Shown one piece after another: positions 1 through 6,473 of a stretch of DNA of 8,285 bases. Position numbers and translations under genes: made by a program. Under the pieces are notes generated by a model. It ran no database searches, was not told the DNA's origin, and was given only the letters and a program-made list of their open reading frames with translations. Positions within the stretch are counted from its first letter, which is position 1. Every line of letters starts with the position of its first letter. Origin of the DNA: Pseudomonadales bacterium (lineage in GTDB: Bacteria; Pseudomonadota; Gammaproteobacteria; Pseudomonadales; IMCC2047); contig JAIPFG010000132.1 of NCBI GenBank assembly GCA_021736745.1, positions 1 through 8,285 of the forward strand, given 5' to 3'.

Positions 1-476
1 TATGGCCACAATTAACAGCGATTGCTTCATCAGTGGGTACTTTCGCCTGGATACTTGAGGATATTCGCGCTGGGATTGCTGAAGTCAGCAAGGCAATTAC
101 AGAAGCCTTTATCCCGCAAGCCCTCAATTTTCAGGCCATTAATGCGATCAGTTTCACCAAAGGCTGCTATACCGGACAGGAAATTGTGGCCCGCACTCAG
201 TACCGAGGAAAAGCCAAACGGCTAATGCTAAGAGTACGGCTTGAAGGTGCTCCACCGCTTAGCCCCGGAATGGATTTATTCGATACCGAAACACAAAAAA
301 ATATCGCCACGCTTGTCGATACGGTGACAGTGAGTGACCAACAACAAGAAGCCTTATTAGTCGCGTTCGATGATCTGACTAATCAATCAGATTGGCAACT
401 AAGTGACGGGACCAATCATTTTATCGGTCACCTGCTTGAATTACCTTATCGAATTGACGAACCGAAAACAACATAA
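1..476 (+). CDS. ygfZ: YgfZ, folate-binding Fe-S cluster maintenance protein (3' part, truncated by window edge)
   Basis: YgfZ belongs to the GcvT-like fold and helps maintain or repair certain Fe-S enzymes in a tetrahydrofolate-dependent way. The reading frame is open from base 3 to the TAA at 474-476, so the gene starts left of the window. The GTG at 33 is an internal valine codon, not a start. The family signature KGCYTGQE is encoded at 159-182, with the conserved cysteine at 165-167. It is preceded by FIPQALNFQA, close to the E. coli YgfZ segment FIPQATNLQA, and followed by VARTQYRGKAKR. The remaining part is the C-terminal beta domain, ending in LPYRIDEPKTT. The next gene on the same strand begins 120 bp downstream. 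Identification is by motif recall and is strong; the N-terminal half cannot be judged. Confidence 0.93.
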   Translation, partial: WPQLTAIASSVGTFAWILEDIRAGIAEVSKAITEAFIPQALNFQAINAISFTKGCYTGQEIVARTQYRGKAKRLMLRVRLEGAPPLSPGMDLFDTETQKNIATLVDTVTVSDQQQEALLVAFDDLTNQSDWQLSDGTNHFIGHLLELPYRIDEPKTT

Positions 477-559
477 CTTTTACCAGGTTACAACCCAACA
501 CCCAACAAAAAAATAAAGGATTTTAGGGTTTATTAGCACGCATTTCCAGGAAAGCCTTC

Positions 560-565
560 TATACT
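560..565 (+). promoter_or_regulatory. Possible -10 box for the HDOD gene
   Basis: TATACT lies 31 bases before the HDOD start codon, in the 120-bp gap after ygfZ. It matches the sigma-70 -10 consensus at five of six positions. No acceptable -35 hexamer lies 16-18 bp upstream, so this is only a candidate. If real, the HDOD gene can be transcribed independently of ygfZ. Confidence 0.25.
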
Positions 566-596
566 TATTTTTGTCTTTCACTAACCGAAAAAAACT

Positions 597-1433
597 ATGT
601 CCGACATATTTAGTACCGTAGAAAACGAAATAATTAGCTCCATTGAAACGGATAAATTAGTGCTGCCGACCCTTCCCGAAGTCGCTTTAAGAATAAGGGA
701 AGTTGCCCAGGATGAGGCTGCCAACGTTGGCGACCTGACTCAGGTTATTAGCAGTGACACCGCAATATCCGCGCGTATTATTAAGATATGTAACAGCCCT
801 CTCTTACGCGCGAGCCAACCGGTGGAAAATCTTAAAATGGCGGTCAATCGTCTCGGTATGGGCTATAGCGCTGACTTGGCTACAGGCTTAGCAATGGAGC
901 AAATGTTTCAAGCGACTTCCGATATTATTGATTCGCGTATGCGCGAACTTTGGTCACGAAACACTGAGGTTGCGGGTATCTGTAACGTGTTGGCGCAAAA
1001 TTACACCCGCCTATCCCCAGGTCAAGCCACTCTGGCGGGATTGACACATAAAATTGGCGTGCTTCCTATCCTTAAATTTGCTGAAGACAACGACCACCTG
1101 CTTTCCGACGGTTTTACTCTGGATGAGGTTATCGAGAGGCTTCACCCGAAGTTGGGCTGGATGATTCTCAGAGCATGGGACTTCAGTGAAGACTTATGCG
1201 AAGTACCGCTGGAGTACTTAAATTTTTCCCGTGAAAGTGATCGCGTGGATTTTGTTGATATCGTTACCGTTGCAAACTTACAAAGCTACATTGGTACAGA
1301 CCATCCTTGCACCCACCTTGACTGGTCTCTCATCCCCGCATTTAACCGTCTTGGCCTTGACCCATCGAAAGATCAGGAAGATGATGAAGATCTTTCGGAG
1401 AATTTTCAGGCAGCACTGGCTATGCTGTCCTAA
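597..1433 (+). CDS. HDOD domain-containing signalling protein
   Basis: A 278-residue cytoplasmic protein made almost entirely of one HDOD domain, a non-catalytic relative of HD phosphohydrolases found in bacterial signalling and regulatory proteins. Typical marks are LPTLPEVALRI at about 23-33, VISSDTAISARIIKICNSP at 50-68, the GLTHKIG box at 148-154 and HPKLGWMILRAWDF at 183-196. The catalytic His-Asp doublet of true HD enzymes reads His151-Lys152, so hydrolase activity is not expected, as is usual for HDOD. The last ~20 residues are acidic (DQEDDEDLSE). No receiver, GGDEF or EAL domain is attached. The start is fixed by an in-frame TAA at 582-584; no clear Shine-Dalgarno precedes it. It follows ygfZ and converges on folD. 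Its partner and signal cannot be told from sequence. Confidence 0.88.
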   Translation: MSDIFSTVENEIISSIETDKLVLPTLPEVALRIREVAQDEAANVGDLTQVISSDTAISARIIKICNSPLLRASQPVENLKMAVNRLGMGYSADLATGLAMEQMFQATSDIIDSRMRELWSRNTEVAGICNVLAQNYTRLSPGQATLAGLTHKIGVLPILKFAEDNDHLLSDGFTLDEVIERLHPKLGWMILRAWDFSEDLCEVPLEYLNFSRESDRVDFVDIVTVANLQSYIGTDHPCTHLDWSLIPAFNRLGLDPSKDQEDDEDLSENFQAALAMLS

Positions 1434-1442
1434 AAATTGAGA

Positions 1443-1466
1443 GAGTAGGCTGAATTAGGCCTACTC
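1443..1466. terminator. Probable bidirectional terminator between HDOD gene and folD
   Basis: Perfect 8-bp inverted repeat GAGTAGGC (1443-1450) / GCCTACTC (1459-1466) with an 8-base loop. It lies 9 bases past the HDOD stop and 17 bases past the folD stop on the other strand. On the minus strand the stem is followed by TCTCAATTTTTA, a fair U-tract. On the plus strand the tail (AGTTTCTCC) is less U-rich. The convergent position fits a shared terminator. Confidence 0.65.
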
Positions 1467-1483
1467 AGTTTCTCCATCACCGC

Positions 1484-2368
1484 CTAAGTATCCGCCGGAA
1501 ACGGTATCCCATTAATGCGATGAGCAGCGACCAACGTATTATAGAGCAGGCAGGCAATTGTCATTGGACCAACACCTCCCGGTACTGGCGTTATGGCTCC
1601 TGCCACTTGCTGCACTGAATCAAAATCCACATCGCCAACTAAAGCGGAGGTTCCATCTTCTTTTTTAATACGGTTAATACCAACATCAATGACCGTGGCT
1701 CCCGGCTTGACCCAATCACCTTTAATCATTTTAGGCCGCCCAACGGCAGCCACCAAAATATCCGCCCTACGGCAGACATCGGCAAGATTTTTAGTACGCG
1801 AATGTGCAACCGTTACCGTACAGCTTTCCTTTAACAATAACGCAGCCATCGGTTTACCCACAATATTGGAGCGTCCCACCACTACCGCATTTAATCCTGA
1901 CAAATCACCTAAATAATCCTTCAAAAGCATGCTACAACCTAATGGCGTGCAAGGTACAAAACCTTCCAAACCGGTTGCTAGTTTCCCCACATTACTGATA
2001 TGAAAACCATCGACATCCTTCTCTGGATTAATTCGATCGATGACTTTTTGTTCGGAAATATGGGGCGGAAGCGGTAGCTGTACCAAAATTCCATGCACTT
2101 TATCGTCATCATTCAACCTGTCCAATAACGACAGTAATTTTTCTTCAGAAATATCATCGGGTAACTTGTGCTCAAAAGAATTAAAGCCTGCCTCAAGCGC
2201 TTGTTTCCCCTTATTGCGGACGTAGACCTGACTCGCCGGATCCTCACCGACCAGAATAACAGCCAGCCCTGGCTGTATCCTATGCTCGGACATTAACGTC
2301 GAAGTCATTTCTCTTACTTTTTCTCTGAGCTTCCCGGCAAAAGCCTTGCCATCAAGAATCAATGCCAT
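1484..2368 (-). CDS. folD: FolD bifunctional methylene-THF dehydrogenase / methenyl-THF cyclohydrolase
   Basis: FolD interconverts 5,10-methylene-, 5,10-methenyl- and 10-formyl-tetrahydrofolate in the cytoplasm, normally using NADP(H), feeding purine and formyl-methionine synthesis. At 294 residues it has the usual full length. The substrate-site motif YVRNK at 49-53 holds the catalytic-type Tyr49 and Lys53. ILVQLPLP lies at 94-101 and KDVDGFH at 117-123. The Rossmann nucleotide loop GRSNIVGKP is at 165-173, VIDVGIN at 226-232 and the signature PVPGGVGPMT at 261-270. Nothing essential is missing. The ATG follows the enoyl-CoA hydratase stop by 9 bp in the same frame, so the two are probably co-transcribed and translationally coupled; no strong Shine-Dalgarno is visible in the gap. 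YVRNKGKQ resembles alphaproteobacterial FolD more than the E. coli form YVASKRK (from memory). Confidence 0.97.
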   Translation of the reverse strand: MALILDGKAFAGKLREKVREMTSTLMSEHRIQPGLAVILVGEDPASQVYVRNKGKQALEAGFNSFEHKLPDDISEEKLLSLLDRLNDDDKVHGILVQLPLPPHISEQKVIDRINPEKDVDGFHISNVGKLATGLEGFVPCTPLGCSMLLKDYLGDLSGLNAVVVGRSNIVGKPMAALLLKESCTVTVAHSRTKNLADVCRRADILVAAVGRPKMIKGDWVKPGATVIDVGINRIKKEDGTSALVGDVDFDSVQQVAGAITPVPGGVGPMTIACLLYNTLVAAHRINGIPFPADT

Positions 2369-2377
2369 AACTGGAGC

Positions 2378-3154
2378 CTATTTATTCTGAAATATGGGCT
2401 TACGTTTCTCTACAAAGGCATTCATTCCTTCTTTCTGATCTTCTGTAGAAAATAGTGCCTGGAATATACGTCGTTCGTATTTAACACCTTCACGCAGAGT
2501 TGTTTCATAGGCCTTGTTAATTACTTCTTTTGCCAGCTTAACCGCCGGTTGTGAGTACTCTGCAATTTCTTGTCCGATGGCAATGCATTCTTCCATCAAT
2601 TTCTCCAGAGGAACAACGCGTGAGGCTAGGCCACAAATTTTGGCTTCCTCGGCATCCATCATTCTCCCCGTCAAACATAGATCCATTGCCTTAGATTTAC
2701 CGATAAAACGTGCTAAACGCTGTGTCCCTCCAGCACCAGGAATAACGCCCAACTTAACTTCAGGCTGCCCAAATTTTGCATTATCTGCGGCAATAATAAA
2801 ATCGCACATCATGGCGATTTCACAACCACCTCCCAGCGCGAAACCGGACACAGCAGCAATAATGGGTTTTTTACACTTAGCAATGCCTTCCCAATCGGCA
2901 TTGATAAAATCCGCGGTATATAAATCAATAAAATGCTGGTCCTTGATTTCTGAAATATCAGCTCCCGCCGCAAAAGCCCTTTCATTTCCGGTTAAAATAA
3001 TGGCGTGGATATCATTATCTTTTTCAAACTCCAGTAAGGCTGCAGACACATCTTTCATTAATCCCGAGGAGAGGGCATTTAACGCCTGCGGACGGTTCAT
3101 TTGTATTACACCCACTTTACCGTGCCGCTCGGTAATTACATTCTCATAAGCCAT
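2378..3154 (-). CDS. Enoyl-CoA hydratase (crotonase family)
   Basis: A single-domain crotonase-fold enzyme of 258 residues, the usual length for short-chain enoyl-CoA hydratases, which add water to trans-2-enoyl-CoA in fatty-acid or amino-acid breakdown. Both catalytic glutamates are present with the correct 20-residue spacing: Glu112 in GGGCEIAMMCD and Glu132 in FGQPEVKLG, matching Glu144 and Glu164 of rat mitochondrial hydratase. The oxyanion-hole segments FAAGAD (61-66) and ALGGG (106-110) and the IPGAGGTQRL strand (138-147) are intact. No 3-hydroxyacyl-CoA dehydrogenase or thiolase is nearby, so the specific pathway is unclear. The ATG is the only plausible start, since an in-frame stop lies about 40 bp upstream without another ATG; GGGA sits about 10 bases before it. 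It is the first gene of a likely operon with folD. Confidence 0.93.
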   Translation of the reverse strand: MAYENVITERHGKVGVIQMNRPQALNALSSGLMKDVSAALLEFEKDNDIHAIILTGNERAFAAGADISEIKDQHFIDLYTADFINADWEGIAKCKKPIIAAVSGFALGGGCEIAMMCDFIIAADNAKFGQPEVKLGVIPGAGGTQRLARFIGKSKAMDLCLTGRMMDAEEAKICGLASRVVPLEKLMEECIAIGQEIAEYSQPAVKLAKEVINKAYETTLREGVKYERRIFQALFSTEDQKEGMNAFVEKRKPIFQNK

Positions 3155-3192
3155 TTCAATAATCCCAGTTCCGAAGAAAGTGAAAAGGCGGA

Positions 3193-3198
3193 ATCATA
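3193..3198 (-). promoter_or_regulatory. Possible -10 box for the enoyl-CoA hydratase-folD operon
   Basis: On the minus strand the hexamer reads TATGAT, five of six matches to the -10 consensus, 38 bases before the hydratase ATG. The -35 region at 16-17 bp spacing is not recognisable, so this rests on one box and on position. Confidence 0.22.
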
Positions 3199-3222
3199 CC
3201 CTGTATCACTATCCAAAACCAG

Positions 3223-3259
3223 TAGGCTTAATCTTCCTGTCGACAGAGGAATAAGCCTA
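3223..3259. repeat. Long imperfect inverted repeat in the divergent intergenic region
   Basis: Arms TAGGCTTA (3223-3230) and TAAGCCTA (3252-3259) are perfectly complementary over 8 bp. After one A-A mismatch, five more pairs (one G-T) extend the stem inward. The centre holds the 10-bp palindrome CTGTCGACAG (3237-3246). It sits between divergently transcribed genes and has no good U-tract on either side, so a terminator is not the obvious reading. It could be an operator or a structured leader of the hydratase transcript. Confidence 0.6.
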
Positions 3260-3282
3260 AAAATTAATTTATGTTGACACTG

Positions 3283-3304
3283 ACGGGCAGGTATACTTGC
3301 CCGT
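3283..3304. promoter_or_regulatory. 22-bp palindrome upstream of the BtuC-like gene, candidate operator
   Basis: Arms ACGGGCA (3283-3289) and TGCCCGT (3298-3304) flank a GTATAC core (3291-3296). Only one base pair of the 22-bp symmetry is broken (G3290 against T3297). A perfect TTGACA (3274-3279) lies three bases before it, and TATACT (3292-3297) falls inside it. These two boxes are only 12 bp apart, too close for a normal sigma-70 promoter. The site is 53 bp before the permease start. A dimeric repressor or activator site is the simplest reading; its protein is unknown. Confidence 0.5.
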
Positions 3305-3357
3305 TAAACATTGAGACTCAGGATATGTGTAGCATATTCCGGAACAAATGGCACTGA

Positions 3358-4335
3358 ATGACAAAAAGCACCAAATTAATCAGTTTTTTATTTCTTGCAG
3401 CCCTAATCAGTCTGTTCGTTAGCATCAGTTCCGGTGCTATGTCGCTCAGCCTCACACAGATTTGGCAGGCATTAACGGGTGACTCTGAATCACTTGCCTA
3501 TATGCTAATTTGGGAACTACGTCTACCACGTGCGATCACCGCTTTTGTCGTCGGGGCCATGCTGTCCATCGCGGGCGCTTTAATGCAGGTAATTTTGAGA
3601 AACCCCTTGGCAGACCCCTATATCCTGGGAGTATCCGGAGGCGCTTCAGTGGCCGCCTTATTAGCTATGCTGGCTGGGATTGCTGGCATTGGCATTTCAA
3701 TCAGCGCGTTTGCCGGGGCATTACTGTCAACACTCCTGGTGTTCAGTATCGCCCATGGATCCGGCAGCTGGTCTCCGATGAAAGTGCTGCTAACAGGTGT
3801 TGTGCTTGCGGCTGGCTGGGGTGCGTTAATCAGTCTTATTTTGGCCTTAAGCCCTGATCAGGGCTTACGCAGTATGCTGTTTTGGTTAATGGGCGATTTT
3901 AGTTATTCTTCCTCCTACGGCTGGGGCAGTTTGACCCTATTGGTTGGTTTTATCGCATCCTATTGGCTGGCCAGACCGCTTAACTTACTGCTTCATGGTA
4001 GTGTTCAGGCAGCCTCGTTAGGTGTCTCTGTGGAGAAGGTCTATCTACTGATATTCCTGGTCGCATCATTGCTGACAGCGGTTGCTGTCAGCCTGGCTGG
4101 GAATATCGGTTTTGTCGGACTCATTGTGCCACACCTTGTCCGGCTTTCAATCGGTAGCGACCATCGTAGCCTATTGCCTGCTTGCCTGCTTTTGGGCGGC
4201 ACGCTCATGCTAATAGCAGACTTATTAGCCCGAACCCTATTTAGCCCCCAACAATTACCGGTAGGTGTTATCACCGCTCTATTGGGAGTTCCTCTGTTTT
4301 TACTGATTCTGCATCGCGGACTACGGAAATACTAA
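3358..4335 (+). CDS. FecCD/BtuC-family ABC transporter permease, probably vitamin B12 (corrinoid) uptake
   Basis: Inner-membrane permease of a type II ABC importer; two copies form the channel for a substrate delivered by a periplasmic binding protein. The 325 residues are highly hydrophobic with about ten predicted membrane segments, standard for the family. Family motifs are LRLPRAI (54-60), RNPLADPYILGVSGGAS (81-97), GNIGFVGLIVPH (248-259, the region that meets the ATPase) and PQQLPVGVITALLGVP (297-312). The arginines in RLPR are where E. coli BtuC contacts BtuF glutamates. An in-frame TGA directly before the ATG (3355-3357) rules out a longer protein; GGAA at 3341-3344 is a weak, distant Shine-Dalgarno. 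The ATPase follows after 4 bp. FecCD permeases also carry siderophores, haem and molybdate, so corrinoid specificity rests on the partner proteins. Confidence 0.92.
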   Translation: MTKSTKLISFLFLAALISLFVSISSGAMSLSLTQIWQALTGDSESLAYMLIWELRLPRAITAFVVGAMLSIAGALMQVILRNPLADPYILGVSGGASVAALLAMLAGIAGIGISISAFAGALLSTLLVFSIAHGSGSWSPMKVLLTGVVLAAGWGALISLILALSPDQGLRSMLFWLMGDFSYSSSYGWGSLTLLVGFIASYWLARPLNLLLHGSVQAASLGVSVEKVYLLIFLVASLLTAVAVSLAGNIGFVGLIVPHLVRLSIGSDHRSLLPACLLLGGTLMLIADLLARTLFSPQQLPVGVITALLGVPLFLLILHRGLRKY

Positions 4336-4339
4336 GCCC

Positions 4340-5107
4340 GTGTCATTACTTACAGCAAATAATCTCACTGTCAGCATAGGCGAACTGACAATATGCAAAA
4401 AAACCGAACTCCGGTTTGCCGCAGATCAAACCTGGGCAATTTTAGGTCGTAATGGCTCAGGAAAGACAACGCTACTTCATACTCTGGCAGGATTACGAGA
4501 ACCCCAGGAGGGAATAATTCATCTACGGACGCAACCTATGGCCCAATTACAAAGACGCTTTATCGCTAAACAATTGGGTATTTTATTCCAGCAACAGGAT
4601 GACCCCTTTCCTGCAACGGTAATGGAAACCGCTTTGATCGGCAGACATCCGTACATCGAGAGCTGGCGTGGGGAAACTGCCGAGGATATCCAATGTGCTG
4701 AGAGCGCACTAAAGTCAGTAGAGTTAGAAGGGTTCGAGCATCGCTTTAGCAGCACCCTATCGGGAGGGGAAAAACAACGATTGAAAATTGCCACCCTACT
4801 CACACAGAACCCCCAAATCATGCTTTTGGATGAGCCCACTAACCACCTTGATCTAAACCATCAGATAAAACTACTCAATCTAATCTCAAAAGTTACTCAA
4901 GCACGACAAGGTGTAACTTTGATGGTACTGCATGATCTAAATTTAGCCGCCCGGTTTTGTACCCATGCCCTACTACTAAACCCCGGGGAAGCACCACTAC
5001 AGGGATCGCTGGAGGAAGTGCTGCAAGCGGAAAGCCTGGAGCGCGCTTATGGCTGGCCCGTAAAGCGGTTTAACATTAACGGGAAGGTATTTTACCATCC
5101 CCAATAA
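4340..5107 (+). CDS. ABC transporter ATP-binding protein, BtuD-like
   Basis: Cytoplasmic ATPase that powers the neighbouring permease. The 255 residues contain one complete nucleotide-binding domain: Walker A GRNGSGKT (36-43), Q-loop in LFQQQDD (82-88), signature LSGGEKQ (140-146), Walker B IMLLDEP with catalytic Glu165 (160-166), D-loop NHLD (168-171) and switch His198 in VLHD. The QQDDPFPATVMETALIGRHP stretch and the C-terminal AYGWPVKRF resemble ATPases I associate with cobalamin uptake loci (recall, not a search). The GTG start is 4 bp after the permease stop with only a weak upstream GGA, so translational coupling is likely. The last 32 bp overlap the 3' end of the oppositely transcribed binding-protein gene. 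No terminator is visible after it. Confidence 0.92.
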   Translation: MSLLTANNLTVSIGELTICKKTELRFAADQTWAILGRNGSGKTTLLHTLAGLREPQEGIIHLRTQPMAQLQRRFIAKQLGILFQQQDDPFPATVMETALIGRHPYIESWRGETAEDIQCAESALKSVELEGFEHRFSSTLSGGEKQRLKIATLLTQNPQIMLLDEPTNHLDLNHQIKLLNLISKVTQARQGVTLMVLHDLNLAARFCTHALLLNPGEAPLQGSLEEVLQAESLERAYGWPVKRFNINGKVFYHPQ

Positions 5108-6101
5108 CACTCCTGCGCGTACGCTCAATCGCTTCACACACAATCTTTGCTCCATCGAGGATACGTAAGCTATGGCGTGAAATCAGATCCCAGGGAACCG
5201 TATAAATTTGCTGTTCACGTACCGCCTGAAGATTTTGCCAGCGATGCCAATAGGCTAGCAGTTGTTTATCTCCATTCGCTGGAGCGCTCATTAAAATAAC
5301 CTGAGCATCTCTGGCCATGACTGATTCCAATTCAACCTGAGGAGCGAGTGTTGGCAAATTCGCAAATACATTTGTCCCGCCACAAAGATCTATGACTTGA
5401 CTAATCAGATGCCGACCGTTAATGGTCATTAACGGTTCCTGCCATATCTGATAAAAAACGGTAATTTTAGACTTTGATCGATAGCGCTTATCCAGCTCAT
5501 TGAATTGCGATTTGAAGATGCGGATTTTCTTTTGAGCGATGTCGCTGTGTCCGGTTAATAGCCCAAAATCACTGATATTTTCAGCGATCCCATATAGCCC
5601 CTGTGGCTCAGAAAGATACACCTGAAACCCCAGTTCCCTCAATTTTTGCAGCGACCCTTTTGACACACCACTGGGCCAAACCACCACCAAATCCGGCTGC
5701 AAAGTGACGATCTTTTCAAAATCCAGATTGGTGGAATCACCCACTCGGGGAATACTTTTAGCGGGCATAGGAAAATCACTAAACGCAGCAGCCCCAACGA
5801 TTTGATCACCCGCTCCAGCACTGAACAGCATCTCTGTAATGTGAGGAGCCAAACTAATGATTCTCCTTGCCGGACGGCTTAGCACCAACTTATTGCCACC
5901 ATCATCAACAACCTTGATTTGAGTGGAAGGAGAATTATCATTCTTTAATTCAATGACCTTTTCATTGCCAGAAAGTTGGGCTGAAATATCCCCGCTCAAT
6001 ATCAGTAGGAATGCCATTAGTAACAAATTGAACGTCATCTGCGCCGTATGGCGCCACAGAAATACTGGCTCGAAATATTGATTGAATAAACTTCGATTCA
6101 T
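5076..6101 (-). CDS. BtuF-like periplasmic binding protein, probably corrinoid-binding
   Basis: Periplasmic class III (BtuF/FhuD-type) solute-binding protein, the likely capture subunit for the adjacent permease and ATPase. A signal peptide with a hydrophobic core at about 23-36 and possible cleavage after DISA (38-41) follows an unusually long 22-residue N-terminal stretch. The domain runs from RPARRIISLAPHITEMLFSAG (76-96) through QPDLVVVW (135-142) to the C-lobe ISQVIDLCGGTNVF (233-246). Glu129 (DFEKIV) and Glu259 (QVELESV) align with the two E. coli BtuF glutamates that dock on BtuC. Trp142 and Trp304 match tryptophans lining the B12 pocket; a third, in E. coli STWQG, is absent (GDST). 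Met22 is an alternative start but lacks a charged n-region. The tail SVIGDGKIPSR lies in the 32-bp overlap with the ATPase gene. Haem or siderophore binding is not excluded. Confidence 0.85.
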   Translation of the reverse strand: MNRSLFNQYFEPVFLWRHTAQMTFNLLLMAFLLILSGDISAQLSGNEKVIELKNDNSPSTQIKVVDDGGNKLVLSRPARRIISLAPHITEMLFSAGAGDQIVGAAAFSDFPMPAKSIPRVGDSTNLDFEKIVTLQPDLVVVWPSGVSKGSLQKLRELGFQVYLSEPQGLYGIAENISDFGLLTGHSDIAQKKIRIFKSQFNELDKRYRSKSKITVFYQIWQEPLMTINGRHLISQVIDLCGGTNVFANLPTLAPQVELESVMARDAQVILMSAPANGDKQLLAYWHRWQNLQAVREQQIYTVPWDLISRHSLRILDGAKIVCEAIERTRRSVIGDGKIPSR

Positions 6102-6151
6102 AACACTTGATTAGATGCTTGAACTGGCGTATTTTGCCCGCGCTCAAATTC

Positions 6152-6178
6152 ATCATATCCAGCAGACTTTAAATTCAA
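6152..6178 (-). promoter_or_regulatory. Possible sigma-70 promoter for the btuF-like gene
   Basis: On the minus strand TTGAAT (6173-6178) is followed after 15 bp by TATGAT (6152-6157), five of six matches to the -10 consensus. The spacer is shorter than the preferred 17 bp. It would give a leader of roughly 40-45 bases before the ATG at 6101. Confidence 0.28.
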
Positions 6179-6376
6179 TGGCGTTAGCAAAACCATTAGC
6201 AGGCGCATAGAGCATGTGGGCAAATCAAAGGGTAAGCTCTCCTATTGAGCGACTAAATGTAAAAACAACATCATGATTACTGTCGTTCCTTCAGTATAAG
6301 CGAGTTAAAAATGATTTTCTGATAAGAAAACTATCCTTCGCCCGTATTAATCTTGTTCCACAAGTAATTTAATAGG

Positions 6377-6400
6377 TATAGAATTATCTCAAGATTGAGA
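6377..6400 (+). promoter_or_regulatory. Possible -10 box and overlapping operator for the mobA-like gene
   Basis: TATAGAAT (6377-6384) offers a -10 box. Two bases later comes the perfect dyad TCTCAA-ga-TTGAGA (6387-6400), where the transcription start would fall. TTGTTC lies 18 bp upstream as a poor -35. The arrangement is typical of a repressor site over a start point, but both elements are short and unproven. Confidence 0.3.
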
Positions 6401-6473
6401 AAATGAGGCCAAGTTAATAGGGCCAGATTCTAAGGACCCCGCTATCATTAGCTTATAGAAAAGAGGTTTGCCA

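Larger units (their letters stand above)
6102..6473. other. 372-bp non-coding divergent region between btuF-like and mobA-like genes
   Basis: No credible open reading frame is present; the longest ATG-initiated runs I checked are only a few codons. It must carry promoters for both flanking genes. Inverted repeats include TTTTCT-gata-AGAAAA (6315-6330) and TCTCAA-ga-TTGAGA (6387-6400). I searched by eye for cobalamin-riboswitch elements on the minus strand, such as the GCCACTG box and GTCAGGAGACCTGCC, and found none. Confidence 0.7.

Noticed and set aside
33..35. GTG as start of the first gene
   Set aside because: The same frame is open upstream to the window edge (WPQLTAIASS...) and a complete YgfZ is far longer, so this is an internal codon.
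597..1433. HDOD protein as an active HD phosphodiesterase
   Set aside because: The His-Asp doublet reads His-Lys, as expected for non-catalytic HDOD domains.
2514..3149. Long plus-strand open frame opposite the enoyl-CoA hydratase gene
   Set aside because: It is the antisense shadow of a gene with complete catalytic motifs; its own translation shows no known domain.
3274..3297. TTGACA/TATACT sigma-70 promoter before the permease gene
   Set aside because: The spacer is only 12 bp, well below the workable 15-19 bp, so the pair is not called as a promoter.
3325..3357. Ten-codon leader peptide (MCSIFRNKWH) ending at TGA just before the permease ATG
   Set aside because: Such short frames occur by chance; the only AGGA is one base from its ATG, so no usable ribosome site. 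It is useful only as the in-frame stop that fixes the permease start.
6315..6330. Fur box at TTTTCT-gata-AGAAAA
   Set aside because: It is a small A+T-rich dyad but does not follow the TGATAAT-type repeat pattern of Fur sites.
6468..6470. TTG start for the mobA-like gene
   Set aside because: It lies 1 base from AAGAGG, too close, while the ATG at 6474 has 7-base spacing.
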